Source: AWTP1-13 sp963775835
GTDB taxonomy: Bacteria > Pseudomonadota > Alphaproteobacteria > Rhizobiales > Hyphomicrobiaceae
DNA length: 64,000 nucleotides
Direction of reading: 5' to 3'
NCBI GenBank assembly: GCA_963775835.1
Contig: CAVZKV010000015.1
Span: 124,001 to 188,000 of the forward strand
Under the pieces are notes generated by a model. That model searched no databases. It saw only the letters and a program-made list of their open reading frames with translations, and had not been told where the DNA came from. Below are positions 53,625 to 61,472 of this stretch, in pieces (position 1 is the first letter of the stretch; each line of letters starts with the position of its first letter). The position numbers and the translations under genes are program-made.

Positions 53625-54506
53625 TCATAGGAAGAACGGCTCAAAATGCCGAAGGACTTCGCCAGGTCGTTCCTCAGCCAGGTAGTGCCCGCTGTCGATG
53701 GCGCCGCCGCTGAGCTCTTGAGCGCAGTAGCGACGCCAGATCTCGATCGGCGCGTACCACTTGCCGATCTTGCCCTTTTGACCCCACAAGACCAGCATCG
53801 GGCATTGCACCTTGCTGCCAGCGTCGCGGCTTGCCCGATCGTGCTCGAGGTCGATCGTGGCGGCCGCGCGGTAGTCCTCGCACATGCCGATGATCGTTGC
53901 CGGCTGTCGTGCCGCGGCAAGGTAGTCGGCCAGCGCCTCTGGATGGAAAAAGTTGGGCGGCTTTGGTTCGCGCGAGGTGTGCGCCGCAAACCAAGCCTCG
54001 GGCGCCGCAGTGATCAGCACCTCGGGAAATGGGTGGGGCTGGGCGAACCAGAACCAATGATAGTAGCCGAGCGCGAACGCCATGTCGGTACGCTCGAAAT
54101 GCTCGATGGTCGGAACGATATCGAGCGCCGCCAATTTGATGACGCGCTGCGCGTGGTCGAGTGCAAGCCGATGCGCAACGCGCGCGCCGCGGTCATGGCC
54201 GGCGACGAAAAAGCGCTCGTGCCCGAATGCACGCATGATCTCGACCATGTCCGCGGCCATCGCTCTTTTCGCATAGGGCGCGTGATCGGACGTGGCCGGC
54301 GGCTTGAATGAGCCGCCGTAGCCTCTGAGGTCGGGACACACGACCGTGAACCGCTCGGCCAACTTCGGCGCTACCTGGTGCCACATCAGGTGCGACTGCG
54401 GATTGCCATGCAACAGAAGCAAAGGCGGCCCCGACCCACCATGTCGTAAGCGGATGCCGCCACCGCTTACAGCGACAGTCTCAAGCTTGAATCCTGGAAA
54501 CAGCAT
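53625..54506 (-). CDS. Alpha/beta hydrolase, haloacetate (fluoroacetate) dehalogenase-like
   Basis: This 293-residue protein has the alpha/beta-hydrolase fold with an aspartate nucleophile, D105 in GHDRGARV. That is the same position as in haloacetate dehalogenase H-1. R106 and R109 could hold the carboxylate. H-W-F-W (in GYYHWFWFAQPH) matches the halide-binding His/Trp of fluoroacetate dehalogenases, and the late histidine is in SGHYLAEERP. HGNPQSHLMWH is the oxyanion loop. ATG 54506 was chosen because it gives the usual 294-residue length; the frame opens 43 codons earlier but without coding character. Epoxide hydrolase is the alternative. Confidence 0.82.
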   Translation of the reverse strand: MLFPGFKLETVAVSGGGIRLRHGGSGPPLLLLHGNPQSHLMWHQVAPKLAERFTVVCPDLRGYGGSFKPPATSDHAPYAKRAMAADMVEIMRAFGHERFFVAGHDRGARVAHRLALDHAQRVIKLAALDIVPTIEHFERTDMAFALGYYHWFWFAQPHPFPEVLITAAPEAWFAAHTSREPKPPNFFHPEALADYLAAARQPATIIGMCEDYRAAATIDLEHDRASRDAGSKVQCPMLVLWGQKGKIGKWYAPIEIWRRYCAQELSGGAIDSGHYLAEERPGEVLRHFEPFFL

Positions 54507-54654
54507 GCTTTGCCCGGCGCCATGGATATCCCTCACATTATGCTCCGATACGGCTTGGGGAGGAAGGCGACCGAGAGGGATCGGCGGGAAGGCTGGAGGA
54601 GCCGGGTGGGGCGGGCTCCTAGTGTTCATGGTCACCGTGGCGTGCCTCGGCGCA

Positions 54655-54687
54655 GCCCAAACGAAAAGCTCCGCCGAGTGGCGGAGC
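54655..54687 (-). terminator. Rho-independent terminator
   Basis: GCTCCGCC at 54668-54675 pairs with GGCGGAGC at 54680-54687 across a GAGT loop. On the minus strand TTTTCGTTT follows. It ends the transcript of the membrane protein gene at 54713, the same arrangement as at its paralogue near 10.1 kb. Confidence 0.85.
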
Positions 54688-54712
54688 CTTCCTTATGGCA
54701 TCCTTGAGCCGG

Positions 54713-55042
54713 TTAGGGCTTTGTGGCCGGAGCCGGGGCGGGCGCCGGAGTGGTTGGTTGCGGCGTTGCATTTGGATTCGGCGTTGGCCGTGCCGGGGCT
54801 GTCGCGTTAGGAACGTTCTCGGTTGTTTTCGGCGTCGGCGTCGCCGTACGATCCGCGGCCATGAGCAACCAGCCGCCAATGGCTATCAGGGCTGCCACCA
54901 GGAGCAGGGGTATATAGTTCCAGGCGCCCTCATCGGTGCGGGTAACGCGCTCCCAGCCGGTGCGTGAGGGCCGCTCAACACTATCATCCCGAAGTGGGTC
55001 GTCCTGACGCGGCGGAATTCGATCGTTGGGTCTCTGATCCAT
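54713..55042 (-). CDS. Single-pass membrane protein with Pro/Ala-rich tail (paralogue of 10200-10526)
   Basis: This 109-residue protein begins MDQRPNDRIPPRQDDP and has TRTDEGAWNYIPLLLVAALI, one transmembrane helix (about 45-67). Its tail is rich in Pro, Thr, Ala and Asn and ends PAPAPATKP. It matches the 10200-10526 protein over its length, with the helix and the ATKP end almost identical. ATG 55042 was chosen by that alignment, with GGGAGACACGAG before it; an upstream in-frame ATG at 55126 lacks support. Probably inner-membrane, periplasmic tail, unknown role. Confidence 0.75.
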   Translation of the reverse strand: MDQRPNDRIPPRQDDPLRDDSVERPSRTGWERVTRTDEGAWNYIPLLLVAALIAIGGWLLMAADRTATPTPKTTENVPNATAPARPTPNPNATPQPTTPAPAPAPATKP

Positions 55043-55626
55043 CTCGTGTCTCCCATGTTCTTGCTTGGGGAACGCGCGTTTTGCATGCTGTGTTCCAGCG
55101 AAGGGCTGAGACCACGGTTGTGCCACGCTTGTGAAAGGGGGCGCGTGACGCGTGGAGCGCGTGCAACCCTACGGCTCAGGCTCCGGCGCGCAGGGGCGGG
55201 CGCCAAGCTGCGCAAAAGCTGCCGCCGGGCACCCACTCGCGGCACTCGCACGCGACGAGGCTACTTTCCACATGCTGCGGCGCACCGAGCAACGGACCAG
55301 GCCAGGGGTTGTGGGCGTCGCAACCGCAACAGGGTATGTCGTTGGGCCGCCGACGTTCAGGCAAATCGAAAAAAAAGCGCCTGCAGGCGCGGCCATGCGC
55401 GCAAAGACGATCATCATCCAGGGCGCAAGGGCAATGCGATCGAAATCGCAAGGGATGGTGACCCGCGTCCTGCCCTTGTCCTGGCACTCCACGATAAGCC
55501 TCAGGTTGCAAAGCAATTCGCTATCGGCGCGGCGAAAAGCGGACTAAAGAACGCAAAGGCAGATCGCTTTCAGTCAATCCTATTTGATCCAACCTATTTG
55601 ATCCGGCAGGACGGAGCCCGGGTGTA
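55043..55626. other. Intergenic, no gene seen
   Basis: Overlapping frames of about 110-130 codons on both strands lack motifs. The stretch just before 55627 carries the CCTATTTGATCC direct repeat. Confidence 0.4.
55579..55604 (+). repeat. Exact 12-base direct repeat before the racemase gene
   Basis: CCTATTTGATCC occurs at 55579-55590 and again at 55593-55604, 14 bases apart, ending 23 bases before the ATG of the racemase-like gene. It could be an operator or a small slippage duplication. Confidence 0.8.
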
Positions 55627-56337
55627 ATGGCACAGCACATTGGCATTGTTGCATGCTCTTCCGAGGGCGCGGCCCTTTGCTATCGGACCCTATGCTTGGA
55701 GGCGGCAACGCCGCTCGGGCGCTACGGCCATCCCGAGGTCTCGATGCATACGCCTTCGTTGGCCGAATATGTGCAATGTTTGGATCGGGCGGACTGGCGC
55801 GGTGTCGGCGAATTGATGCTGGCGTCTGCCGACAAGCTCGCAAAGATCGGCGCCGATTTCCTAATCTGCCCGGACAACACCATCCATCAGGCGCTCCCCC
55901 AGATCGAGGCACGCTTGCCTCGACCCTGGCTGCACATTGCGGAAGCGGTCGCCGATGCGGCGGTCGCGCGCGGCTTCCGCCGCCTAGGGCTGACGGGAAC
56001 GCGCTGGCTTGTGGATAGCGCGGTCTATCCGGAGAAACTTGGGGCGCGCGGGCTGGAATGGGCGCTGCCAAGCCCCGACGAGCGCAACGAGATCAACCGC
56101 ATCATCATGGACGAGCTTGTCTGCGGCGTCGTCAACCCTGCTGCGGTCACCTACATTGAGCGCGTGATCGCTCGACTGCAAGCGCAGCGATGCGATGCCG
56201 TGGTGCTGGGTTGCACCGAGCTGCCCCTGATCATCAATGATGCCAACTCCGTGCTGCCGACGCTCGATTCCACGCGCCTGCTGGCGCGGGCAGCTGTAGA
56301 TCGGGCCGCGCGTGGTGCGGGTGCGGCGTCGAGCTGA
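55627..56337 (+). CDS. Aspartate/glutamate racemase family protein
   Basis: This 236-residue protein has the Asp/Glu/hydantoin racemase fold. The second catalytic block is intact (VVLGCTELPLII, C196). The first cysteine of the usual PCNTxH is replaced: residues read P82-D83-N-T-I-H87. E. coli YgeA also lacks one of the cysteines (Thr there) and is still a racemase, so activity is possible but not assured. ATG 55627 was chosen. It could interconvert L/D-aspartate or glutamate, but is far from the aspartate module. Confidence 0.82.
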   Translation: MAQHIGIVACSSEGAALCYRTLCLEAATPLGRYGHPEVSMHTPSLAEYVQCLDRADWRGVGELMLASADKLAKIGADFLICPDNTIHQALPQIEARLPRPWLHIAEAVADAAVARGFRRLGLTGTRWLVDSAVYPEKLGARGLEWALPSPDERNEINRIIMDELVCGVVNPAAVTYIERVIARLQAQRCDAVVLGCTELPLIINDANSVLPTLDSTRLLARAAVDRAARGAGAASS

Positions 56338-56591
56338 CCCTCGATTCGGCCAAGGCCTTGAGCGGGTGGCTGCTGCTGGACATCCGCCGCCGAAGTCGAA
56401 GGGCGCGCGCGCCTGAGACAGCACTACGACGGCTTGACCTTGCGACGGCTCGCGAGCGCGATGGCGTTATCGGCCACCTCGGGAAGAACAGGGCATGGGG
56501 AGCTGCCCGATCCGGCCTGGCGAGGGGCCCGGATCAAATGAATGTCAGCATCGTCCGGGGAATAACTTAGTCTGCTCAAGAGTTCTCGCAA

Positions 56592-57179
56592 GTGTGGCCA
56601 CTGCGGACGCTCACCTTGCTCAAAAGGCCAAACCAAGAATTCGAGCGGCAAATGCTGCCGCACCTCGACGCCGCATACAATTTTGCGCGCTGGCTGATGC
56701 GCAATGCCGAGGATGCGGAGGATGCGGTTCAGGACGCCTTCCTAAGGGCCTACCAGGCATTCCCCAGCTACCAGGGCGGCAGCGAGAAAACCTGGTTGAT
56801 GACCATCGTACGTAACGTCTGCCTGACCCGATTGCAGCGTCGGGTGCTGCCGAGCAAGGTCGTGATGCTGGATGACGCGATGCGCGAGGTGGAAGCGACA
56901 GATGCCGGTCGCGTGCCCGCGAGCCTCAATTCGCGCCCCGATGCCGAGCTGTTGGCCAAGCTCGAGCATGCACGCGTGCGCTCGGCATTAAGGAAACTAC
57001 CACAGGACTTGCGCGAGATCGTGGTTTTGCGCGAGTTCGAGGATCTCTCTTACCAGGAGATTTCCGAGATCGTGGCCGTGCCGGTCGGCACCGTGACATC
57101 GCGCCTATCGCGAGCCCGTGCGTTACTGAAGACGCTGCTCGTTGAGAACGACAATGGGGGGCGCCGCAATGAAATGTGA
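56592..57179 (+). CDS. ECF-type RNA polymerase sigma factor
   Basis: This 195-residue sigma-70 family member has region 2 at about 20-75 (FARWLMRNAEDAEDAVQDAF, LRAYQAFPSYQGG). Region 4 lies at about 128-180 (LPQDLREIVVLREFEDLSYQ, then EIVAVPVGTVTSRLSRARAL). Regions 1 and 3 are absent, as in ECF factors. It directs RNA polymerase to stress promoters. The start is GTG 56592; a TTG just inside is possible. Its end overlaps by 11 bases the start of its anti-sigma gene, so the two are made in fixed ratio. Confidence 0.93.
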   Translation: MWPLRTLTLLKRPNQEFERQMLPHLDAAYNFARWLMRNAEDAEDAVQDAFLRAYQAFPSYQGGSEKTWLMTIVRNVCLTRLQRRVLPSKVVMLDDAMREVEATDAGRVPASLNSRPDAELLAKLEHARVRSALRKLPQDLREIVVLREFEDLSYQEISEIVAVPVGTVTSRLSRARALLKTLLVENDNGGRRNEM

Positions 57180-57936
57180 AGAGGCCCACGAGCTGCTCGA
57201 TGCCTTTCATGACGGCGAGCTGCAATTGGCCAGCTCGGCGGCGGTGGAGAGGCATCTTTGCACCTGCCCGTCCTGTTCGGCCACCTTCAACCTGCACAAC
57301 ACCTTGTGCACGCGAGTGCGGCGGCTTGGCCGCATGCCGGCGCCGGCGCTTCTTGTCGCTAGAATCAGCGGGTCATTGCGCGAGGAGAACCGCGAGCCAA
57401 CCGGTATCTTGCCCGTTCGCTCATGGCGCGCGTTGGCGGCGAGCCATTTATTGGCGGTCGCCCTTGGCGGGGTGAGCGTCCTCGGTTTCGTGCCTGCTCG
57501 CCACGCGCACACCTTCACGATTTAAGAAACCATCGATGCGCACGTGCGCTCGCTTATCGATGAGCGCACGCTGATGCAGATTGTTTCCAGCGATTCCCAC
57601 AACCTGCGACCTTGGTTCATGGGCAAGATCGACTTCTCCCCGGCCGTGGTTGAACTGGACAAAGAGGGCTTTCCGCTGCTCGGCGCGCGGGTCGACTATC
57701 TGGCCAAACGTTATGCGGCGGCACTGGTCTATGGCCGGCGCAAGCACCGCATCAACCTCTTCGTGTCCCCCGCGGACGCTAGCAGCACCGCAGCAATGAC
57801 GGCGACGGCCCGCAATGGCTACAACGTGGTTGAATGGCAGACCGATGGTTTGAGCTATCGGGCGGTTTCGGACCTCGACAGGGCCGAGCTTGCCCAATTT
57901 TCTGAGTTGGTGCAGATGCGCCGTGGCCGCCCCTGA
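57169..57936 (+). pseudogene. ZAS anti-sigma factor gene split by an in-frame stop
   Basis: The first segment (57169-57525, 118 residues) has the zinc-binding anti-sigma motif C3, H29-x3-C33-x2-C36. A transmembrane helix follows at about 84-108, and the segment ends at a TAA at 57523-57525. The same frame then stays open to 57936 as a further 136 residues (DERTLMQIVSSDSHNLRPWF, DFSPAVVELDKEGFPLLGAR, YAAALVYGRRKHRINLFVSP). That is the normal extracytoplasmic part of this type. One base change or read-through would restore a 255-residue protein. The N-terminal piece alone could still bind the sigma factor. Overlaps the sigma gene by 11 bases. Confidence 0.8.
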
Positions 57937-58023
57937 GAGGCTTTCGTCGGTCGAGAAAATATGGCCCATCCTAGGACGACCAGAGGCGGGGGAAAGATCC
58001 GCCTCCGGCTTGCACAAACCCGG

Positions 58024-58149
58024 CTACTCGGCGCAACGGCGCACGGGACGATCGATCGATCCCTCGCCCGTAGGCAGCGTGAACCCAACGGCCAGATATA
58101 AGCCCAACAGCGTCAGGCTGAACAATTTGGCGATGACGATGCGACGCAT
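58024..58149 (-). CDS. 41-residue membrane peptide, hypothetical
   Basis: The minus strand 12 bases after the histidine-phosphatase stop encodes RRIVIAKLFSLTLLGLYLAV with a short tail (GFTLPTGEGSIDRPVRRCAE). An AGGAAG site precedes the ATG at 58149. One transmembrane helix or signal anchor, positive-inside. It is tightly linked to the phosphatase, which favours a real gene. Function unknown. Confidence 0.5.
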   Translation of the reverse strand: MRRIVIAKLFSLTLLGLYLAVGFTLPTGEGSIDRPVRRCAE

Positions 58150-58161
58150 GGCAATGGCTTC

Positions 58162-58821
58162 CTACCGTTCGGGGGTTGCGATTTTCGACCAGTCCGCCAT
58201 CTGCACGCGCGCCAGCAGGTGAAATTTGCCCGCATCCGGCTTGAAAATCGAGGCTTCGCCCTCCTTGACGTCAAACCAGTCCCTGCCGAGTGCATCGATG
58301 ATGTTTGGTTTGTGCGTTATCAGGATATCGTTCTTTTCCGGCGCCGGTGCCTTGGCCAGCAAAGTGCGCAGCGCTTCGGCGCGTCGGGTGTTCTCGTCCG
58401 GCGTTACAACCAGGCCGCCTTCGGTGAGATCGACGGTCGTCTCGATAGTCTTGAAGCCGGCCAATGCCGCGGTCTCGTAGGCGCGATTGAATTTGCTGGT
58501 GTAGACCTTCCCGACCGGGATCCCGGCTGCGCGGATGGCTTTTCCGAACGCCTGAGCGAGCTCCTTACCCTTGTCATTGAGATTGCGCTGCTTGGCGACG
58601 TCGGTGAAGGTGAAGGGATCGGTATCGGCTTGGTTGCTGAACGTCGCACCGTGCCGAACAAGGATGACATATCCACCCGTCCGTAAGGCTTGGGCCAGGT
58701 GTTTGAAGTCGACGACCGAGCCCGCGCTTTGCGAGCTCGCAGGAGGCGTCTGTGCGGCGCTGGGTGCGAAGGCACCAGCCAAGAGCGCCAGGCTGGCGAA
58801 GGCTGCGACAATGGTCTGCAT
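58162..58821 (-). CDS. Periplasmic histidine phosphatase family protein
   Basis: This 219-residue protein starts with a signal peptide (QTIVAAFASLALLAGAFAPS ending SAAQ). The branch-1 histidine phosphatase motif is VRHGATFSN (R56-H57-G58). The second catalytic part is DILITHKPNIIDAL. YTSKFNRAYETAALAGF is the fork containing the second Arg. It hydrolyses phosphate esters in the periplasm; substrate unknown. ATG 58821 gives the signal peptide. It is in line with a 39-residue gene upstream and a 41-residue gene downstream. Confidence 0.85.
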   Translation of the reverse strand: MQTIVAAFASLALLAGAFAPSAAQTPPASSQSAGSVVDFKHLAQALRTGGYVILVRHGATFSNQADTDPFTFTDVAKQRNLNDKGKELAQAFGKAIRAAGIPVGKVYTSKFNRAYETAALAGFKTIETTVDLTEGGLVVTPDENTRRAEALRTLLAKAPAPEKNDILITHKPNIIDALGRDWFDVKEGEASIFKPDAGKFHLLARVQMADWSKIATPER

Positions 58822-58913
58822 GACATTTTCCGTGCTTGGTTGGCGTGGAGCGAAATTGCGCGGCCACCGGCATCCGGCCTTGCCGCGACCCTCGCCTTGC
58901 CTGTGGGACAGTC

Positions 58914-58940
58914 CGGGCCCGCGGCTCGGCCGCGGGCCCG
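58914..58940. repeat. GC-rich hairpin between small secreted gene and phosphatase
   Basis: CGGGCCCGCGGC at 58914-58925 pairs perfectly with GCCGCGGGCCCG at 58929-58940 across TCG. The 12-bp stem lies between two same-strand genes. There is no T-tract, so it could be an attenuator or an mRNA-stabilising structure. Confidence 0.7.
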
Positions 58941-58957
58941 CCTAGGGGCCAAGGCGC

Positions 58958-59077
58958 TCAGTAGTGCAACCGGTCCTGCTGCTCCCAGAACTCCTTGCTG
59001 TCGAAGGCGCCGGCCGGGGCGGCAAGCGTTGTGAGGAGCGATAGCGTGATGAGCGCAGATGCAACGATGGTCTTCAT
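58958..59077 (-). CDS. 39-residue secreted peptide, hypothetical
   Basis: It begins KTIVASALITLSLLTTLAAP, a full signal peptide ending AGA, with a mature part of only FDSKEFWEQQDRLHY. Nearly the same 39-residue pattern is, as far as I know, common in Bradyrhizobium-like genomes. GGAGACCTGAC precedes the ATG at 59077. The mature tail of about 15 residues is acidic-aromatic. Periplasmic; function unknown. Same strand as the phosphatase, separated by a hairpin. Confidence 0.75.
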   Translation of the reverse strand: MKTIVASALITLSLLTTLAAPAGAFDSKEFWEQQDRLHY

Positions 59078-59616
59078 GTCAGGTCTCCGAAGGTTGAGGC
59101 CGGCATCGCCGGCCCTGCAGCGCATAGGACTCGCCACGGCCCCAGTGCATTCGCTCATTTCACGGGCTCGTTACGCGTGTTGATGGGTCGCGCAATAATG
59201 TGATCAGCGCTGTGCCCCTTGCGATTGCGGCGTCGGCCCGCGACCGCCAAGACCCGTCAGGTCTTTCATCGGTTGGTCAGCCTGGCCGAGCGCAGGGAGG
59301 CAACGCCGGCCTTGAAAACCCCTGCGCGAGCTAGCGACGGCCATCTTCCAAGGTGTCGATCGCTACCAATTGCGATGGCCTCGGCGAGGGCTCAGTATGA
59401 TCGTTGCCTTATCGCTACCCCCTCGCGATCGGCTCACGGCCGGGTGGCGATTGCGCTGCGGCCGCGCGCGTGCTCCCCGAGGGTTTTTTGGGGGCGGACT
59501 GGTGCCTGAAGCCTGGCGATTGCCCCGCTCCCCAGGCGCGGCGCACCTTTGACCCGGACCGCAGGAACTATGGCAATGGCAGGGACGTTGCGGCTGTTCG
59601 GACAAGGGATCCTGGT
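59078..59616. other. Spacer before the sulfate operon, no gene seen
   Basis: Open frames of 60-150 codons here look like shadows. The upstream region of the sulfate operon (59500-59616) should hold its promoter, but no clear -35/-10 pair was identified. Confidence 0.4.
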
Positions 59617-60636
59617 ATGTGCCAATACCTACGCGTCGCCCTCGCCACCTCGTTGCTTTGGCTATTCCTGGCGAGCCCATTGCTTTGTGCGGAGACGACG
59701 CTGTTGAACGCCTCCTATGAGCCGACGCGGCGCTTCTATTCGGCCGTGAATAAGGCGTTCGCTGTGCGTTGGCAGCAACAAAATGGCCATGGTATCCGCA
59801 TCTATCAGTCGCACGCTGGCTCAGGCGCGCAAGCACGGGCGGTCAGTTTCGGCCTTGAGGCAGATGTCGTAACCCTCGCCCTTGCCTACGACATCGATGC
59901 TATTGTTGAGCGCGCCGGCCTTCTTGCCCCGGACTGGCAACAGCGATTGCCCGACCACAGCGCGCCATACACCTCGACGATCGTGTTCCTGGTCCGCAAG
60001 GGCAACCCCAAGCAAATTCGCGACTGGCCGGATCTTGCCAGGGAGAGCATCGCCGTCGTCACGCCCAACCCGAAGACATCCGGGGGAGCGCGTTGGAACT
60101 TCATGGCGGCGTGGGGGTACGCCATGCGTAACTACGGCAATGATGAGAACAAAGCCCGCGATTTTCTCGGGCGCATCTACGGTAATGCCCCGGTCCTTGA
60201 CACGGGTGCGCGCGGTGCCACCATCACCTTTACGCGCCGCGGTATCGGTGACGTGCTCATCGCCTGGGAAAACGAGGCCCTACTTGCGGCGCGCGAGATT
60301 GGTCCCGACGAATTTGAGATTGTGGTACCCTCGATCAGCATACTAGCCGAGCCGCCCGTTGCCGTCGTCGACAAGGTCGTGGACCGACGCGGTACGCGCC
60401 AAGCGGCAGAAGCCTACCTTAATTTTCTTTATTCGCCCGAAGGGCAGAAGCTTGCCGCACAAAATTACTATCGGCCTCGATCGAAGGAGATCTTGGAGCA
60501 GCATTTGGACCGCTTCACACAAGTTGAGCTGATGGACATCGCGGCGTTCGGCGGCTGGAAGCAAGTTCAGAAGGTCCACTTTAGTGATGGCGGGACCTTC
60601 GATCGCATCTATGGCGCTGCGAGCGCAACCAAATGA
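59617..60636 (+). CDS. Sulfate/thiosulfate ABC transporter substrate-binding protein
   Basis: This 339-residue periplasmic binding protein has a signal peptide (RVALATSLLWLFLASPLLCA). The sulfate-binding family blocks follow: LNASYEPTRRFYSAVNKAF, YQSHAGSGAQARAVSFGLEA (sulfate-contact S/G residues), and NPKTSGGARWNFMAAWGYA. The late LAEPPVAVVDKVVDRRGTRQ and YLYS-like NFLYSPEGQKLAAQNYYRPR are typical of Sbp/CysP. ATG 59617 follows AAGGGATCCTGGT; the frame's first start at 59404 is too early. Its end overlaps cysT by 4 bases. Confidence 0.95.
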   Translation: MCQYLRVALATSLLWLFLASPLLCAETTLLNASYEPTRRFYSAVNKAFAVRWQQQNGHGIRIYQSHAGSGAQARAVSFGLEADVVTLALAYDIDAIVERAGLLAPDWQQRLPDHSAPYTSTIVFLVRKGNPKQIRDWPDLARESIAVVTPNPKTSGGARWNFMAAWGYAMRNYGNDENKARDFLGRIYGNAPVLDTGARGATITFTRRGIGDVLIAWENEALLAAREIGPDEFEIVVPSISILAEPPVAVVDKVVDRRGTRQAAEAYLNFLYSPEGQKLAAQNYYRPRSKEILEQHLDRFTQVELMDIAAFGGWKQVQKVHFSDGGTFDRIYGAASATK

Positions 60637-61472
60637 TTGCAACCGTGGGACATCGTACCTGGACGATTCTGCCCGGCTTCGGGCTGGCCCTCGGCATCAC
60701 GCTCACCTACCTCGGGCTGATTGTCCTCATTCCCCTAAGCGGCCTGCTCCTGAAAGCGGGCGATGCCGGTCCAGCCAAGATTTGGGCAGAGCTTTCCTCG
60801 CCGCGAACCTTGGCGGCCTTTCGCCTGAGTTTAGGCATGGCCTTCCTGGCCGCGATCTGCAACGCGCTTTTTGGCTTCATTTTGGCTTGGGTGTTAGTGC
60901 GTTACCGCTTTGCTGGTCGCAGGCTTATGGACGCAATGATCGATCTGCCGTTCGCCTTGCCGACGGCTGTCGCCGGCATCTCCCTCGCCCAGCTTTATTC
61001 GACAAATGGCTGGCTGGGCGGTGTCCTCGCGCAAGCCGGCATCACCGTCGCCTTTACGCCGCTTGGGGTCCTGATCGCTCTTATCTTTGTGGGCCTTCCA
61101 TTTGTCGTGCGGACCGTTCAGCCGGTCTTGGAGGAACTAGACCGCGAGATCGAAGAAGCCGCGGTGTTGCTGGGTGCGGCACGCTGGGACATCATCCGAC
61201 GCGTTATTATCCCGCCGCTGAAACCTGCGGTGATGACCGGTGCCACGCTGGCCTTTGCTAGGGCCATAGGTGAATACGGCTCCGTCATCTTCATTGCCGG
61301 CAACATGCCCGGGTATTCCGAAATTGTTCCCCTGCTGATCGTAATCAAGCTCGAGCAGTACGACTATCTCGGTGCGGCGGTGATCGCGAGCGGCATGCTG
61401 ATCGCTTCATTCATCCTGCTGTTAGCGATCAACTTGCTGCAAGCACGAATGCGAAGGTGGCAAGGTGGCTAG
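60633..61472 (+). CDS. cysT: Sulfate ABC transporter permease CysT (CysU)
   Basis: This 279-residue inner-membrane permease has six helices. The cytoplasmic EAA loop is EELDREIEEAAVLLGAARWDI, the contact point for the ATPase, and FALPTAVAGISLAQLYSTNG is a family-specific segment. The ATG at 60633 overlaps the preceding stop (ATGA), and its end overlaps the next gene by 8 bases, so translation is coupled. It pairs with the CysW half of the fusion protein below. Confidence 0.95.
   Translation: MIATVGHRTWTILPGFGLALGITLTYLGLIVLIPLSGLLLKAGDAGPAKIWAELSSPRTLAAFRLSLGMAFLAAICNALFGFILAWVLVRYRFAGRRLMDAMIDLPFALPTAVAGISLAQLYSTNGWLGGVLAQAGITVAFTPLGVLIALIFVGLPFVVRTVQPVLEELDREIEEAAVLLGAARWDIIRRVIIPPLKPAVMTGATLAFARAIGEYGSVIFIAGNMPGYSEIVPLLIVIKLEQYDYLGAAVIASGMLIASFILLLAINLLQARMRRWQGG

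Noticed and set aside
55169..55547. Overlapping 110-130 codon frames on both strands
   Set aside because: Neither shows a family, signal peptide or ribosome site, so no gene was called.
58914..58940. Hairpin as a rho-independent terminator
   Set aside because: A strong stem, but no T-tract on either strand; listed as a repeat instead.
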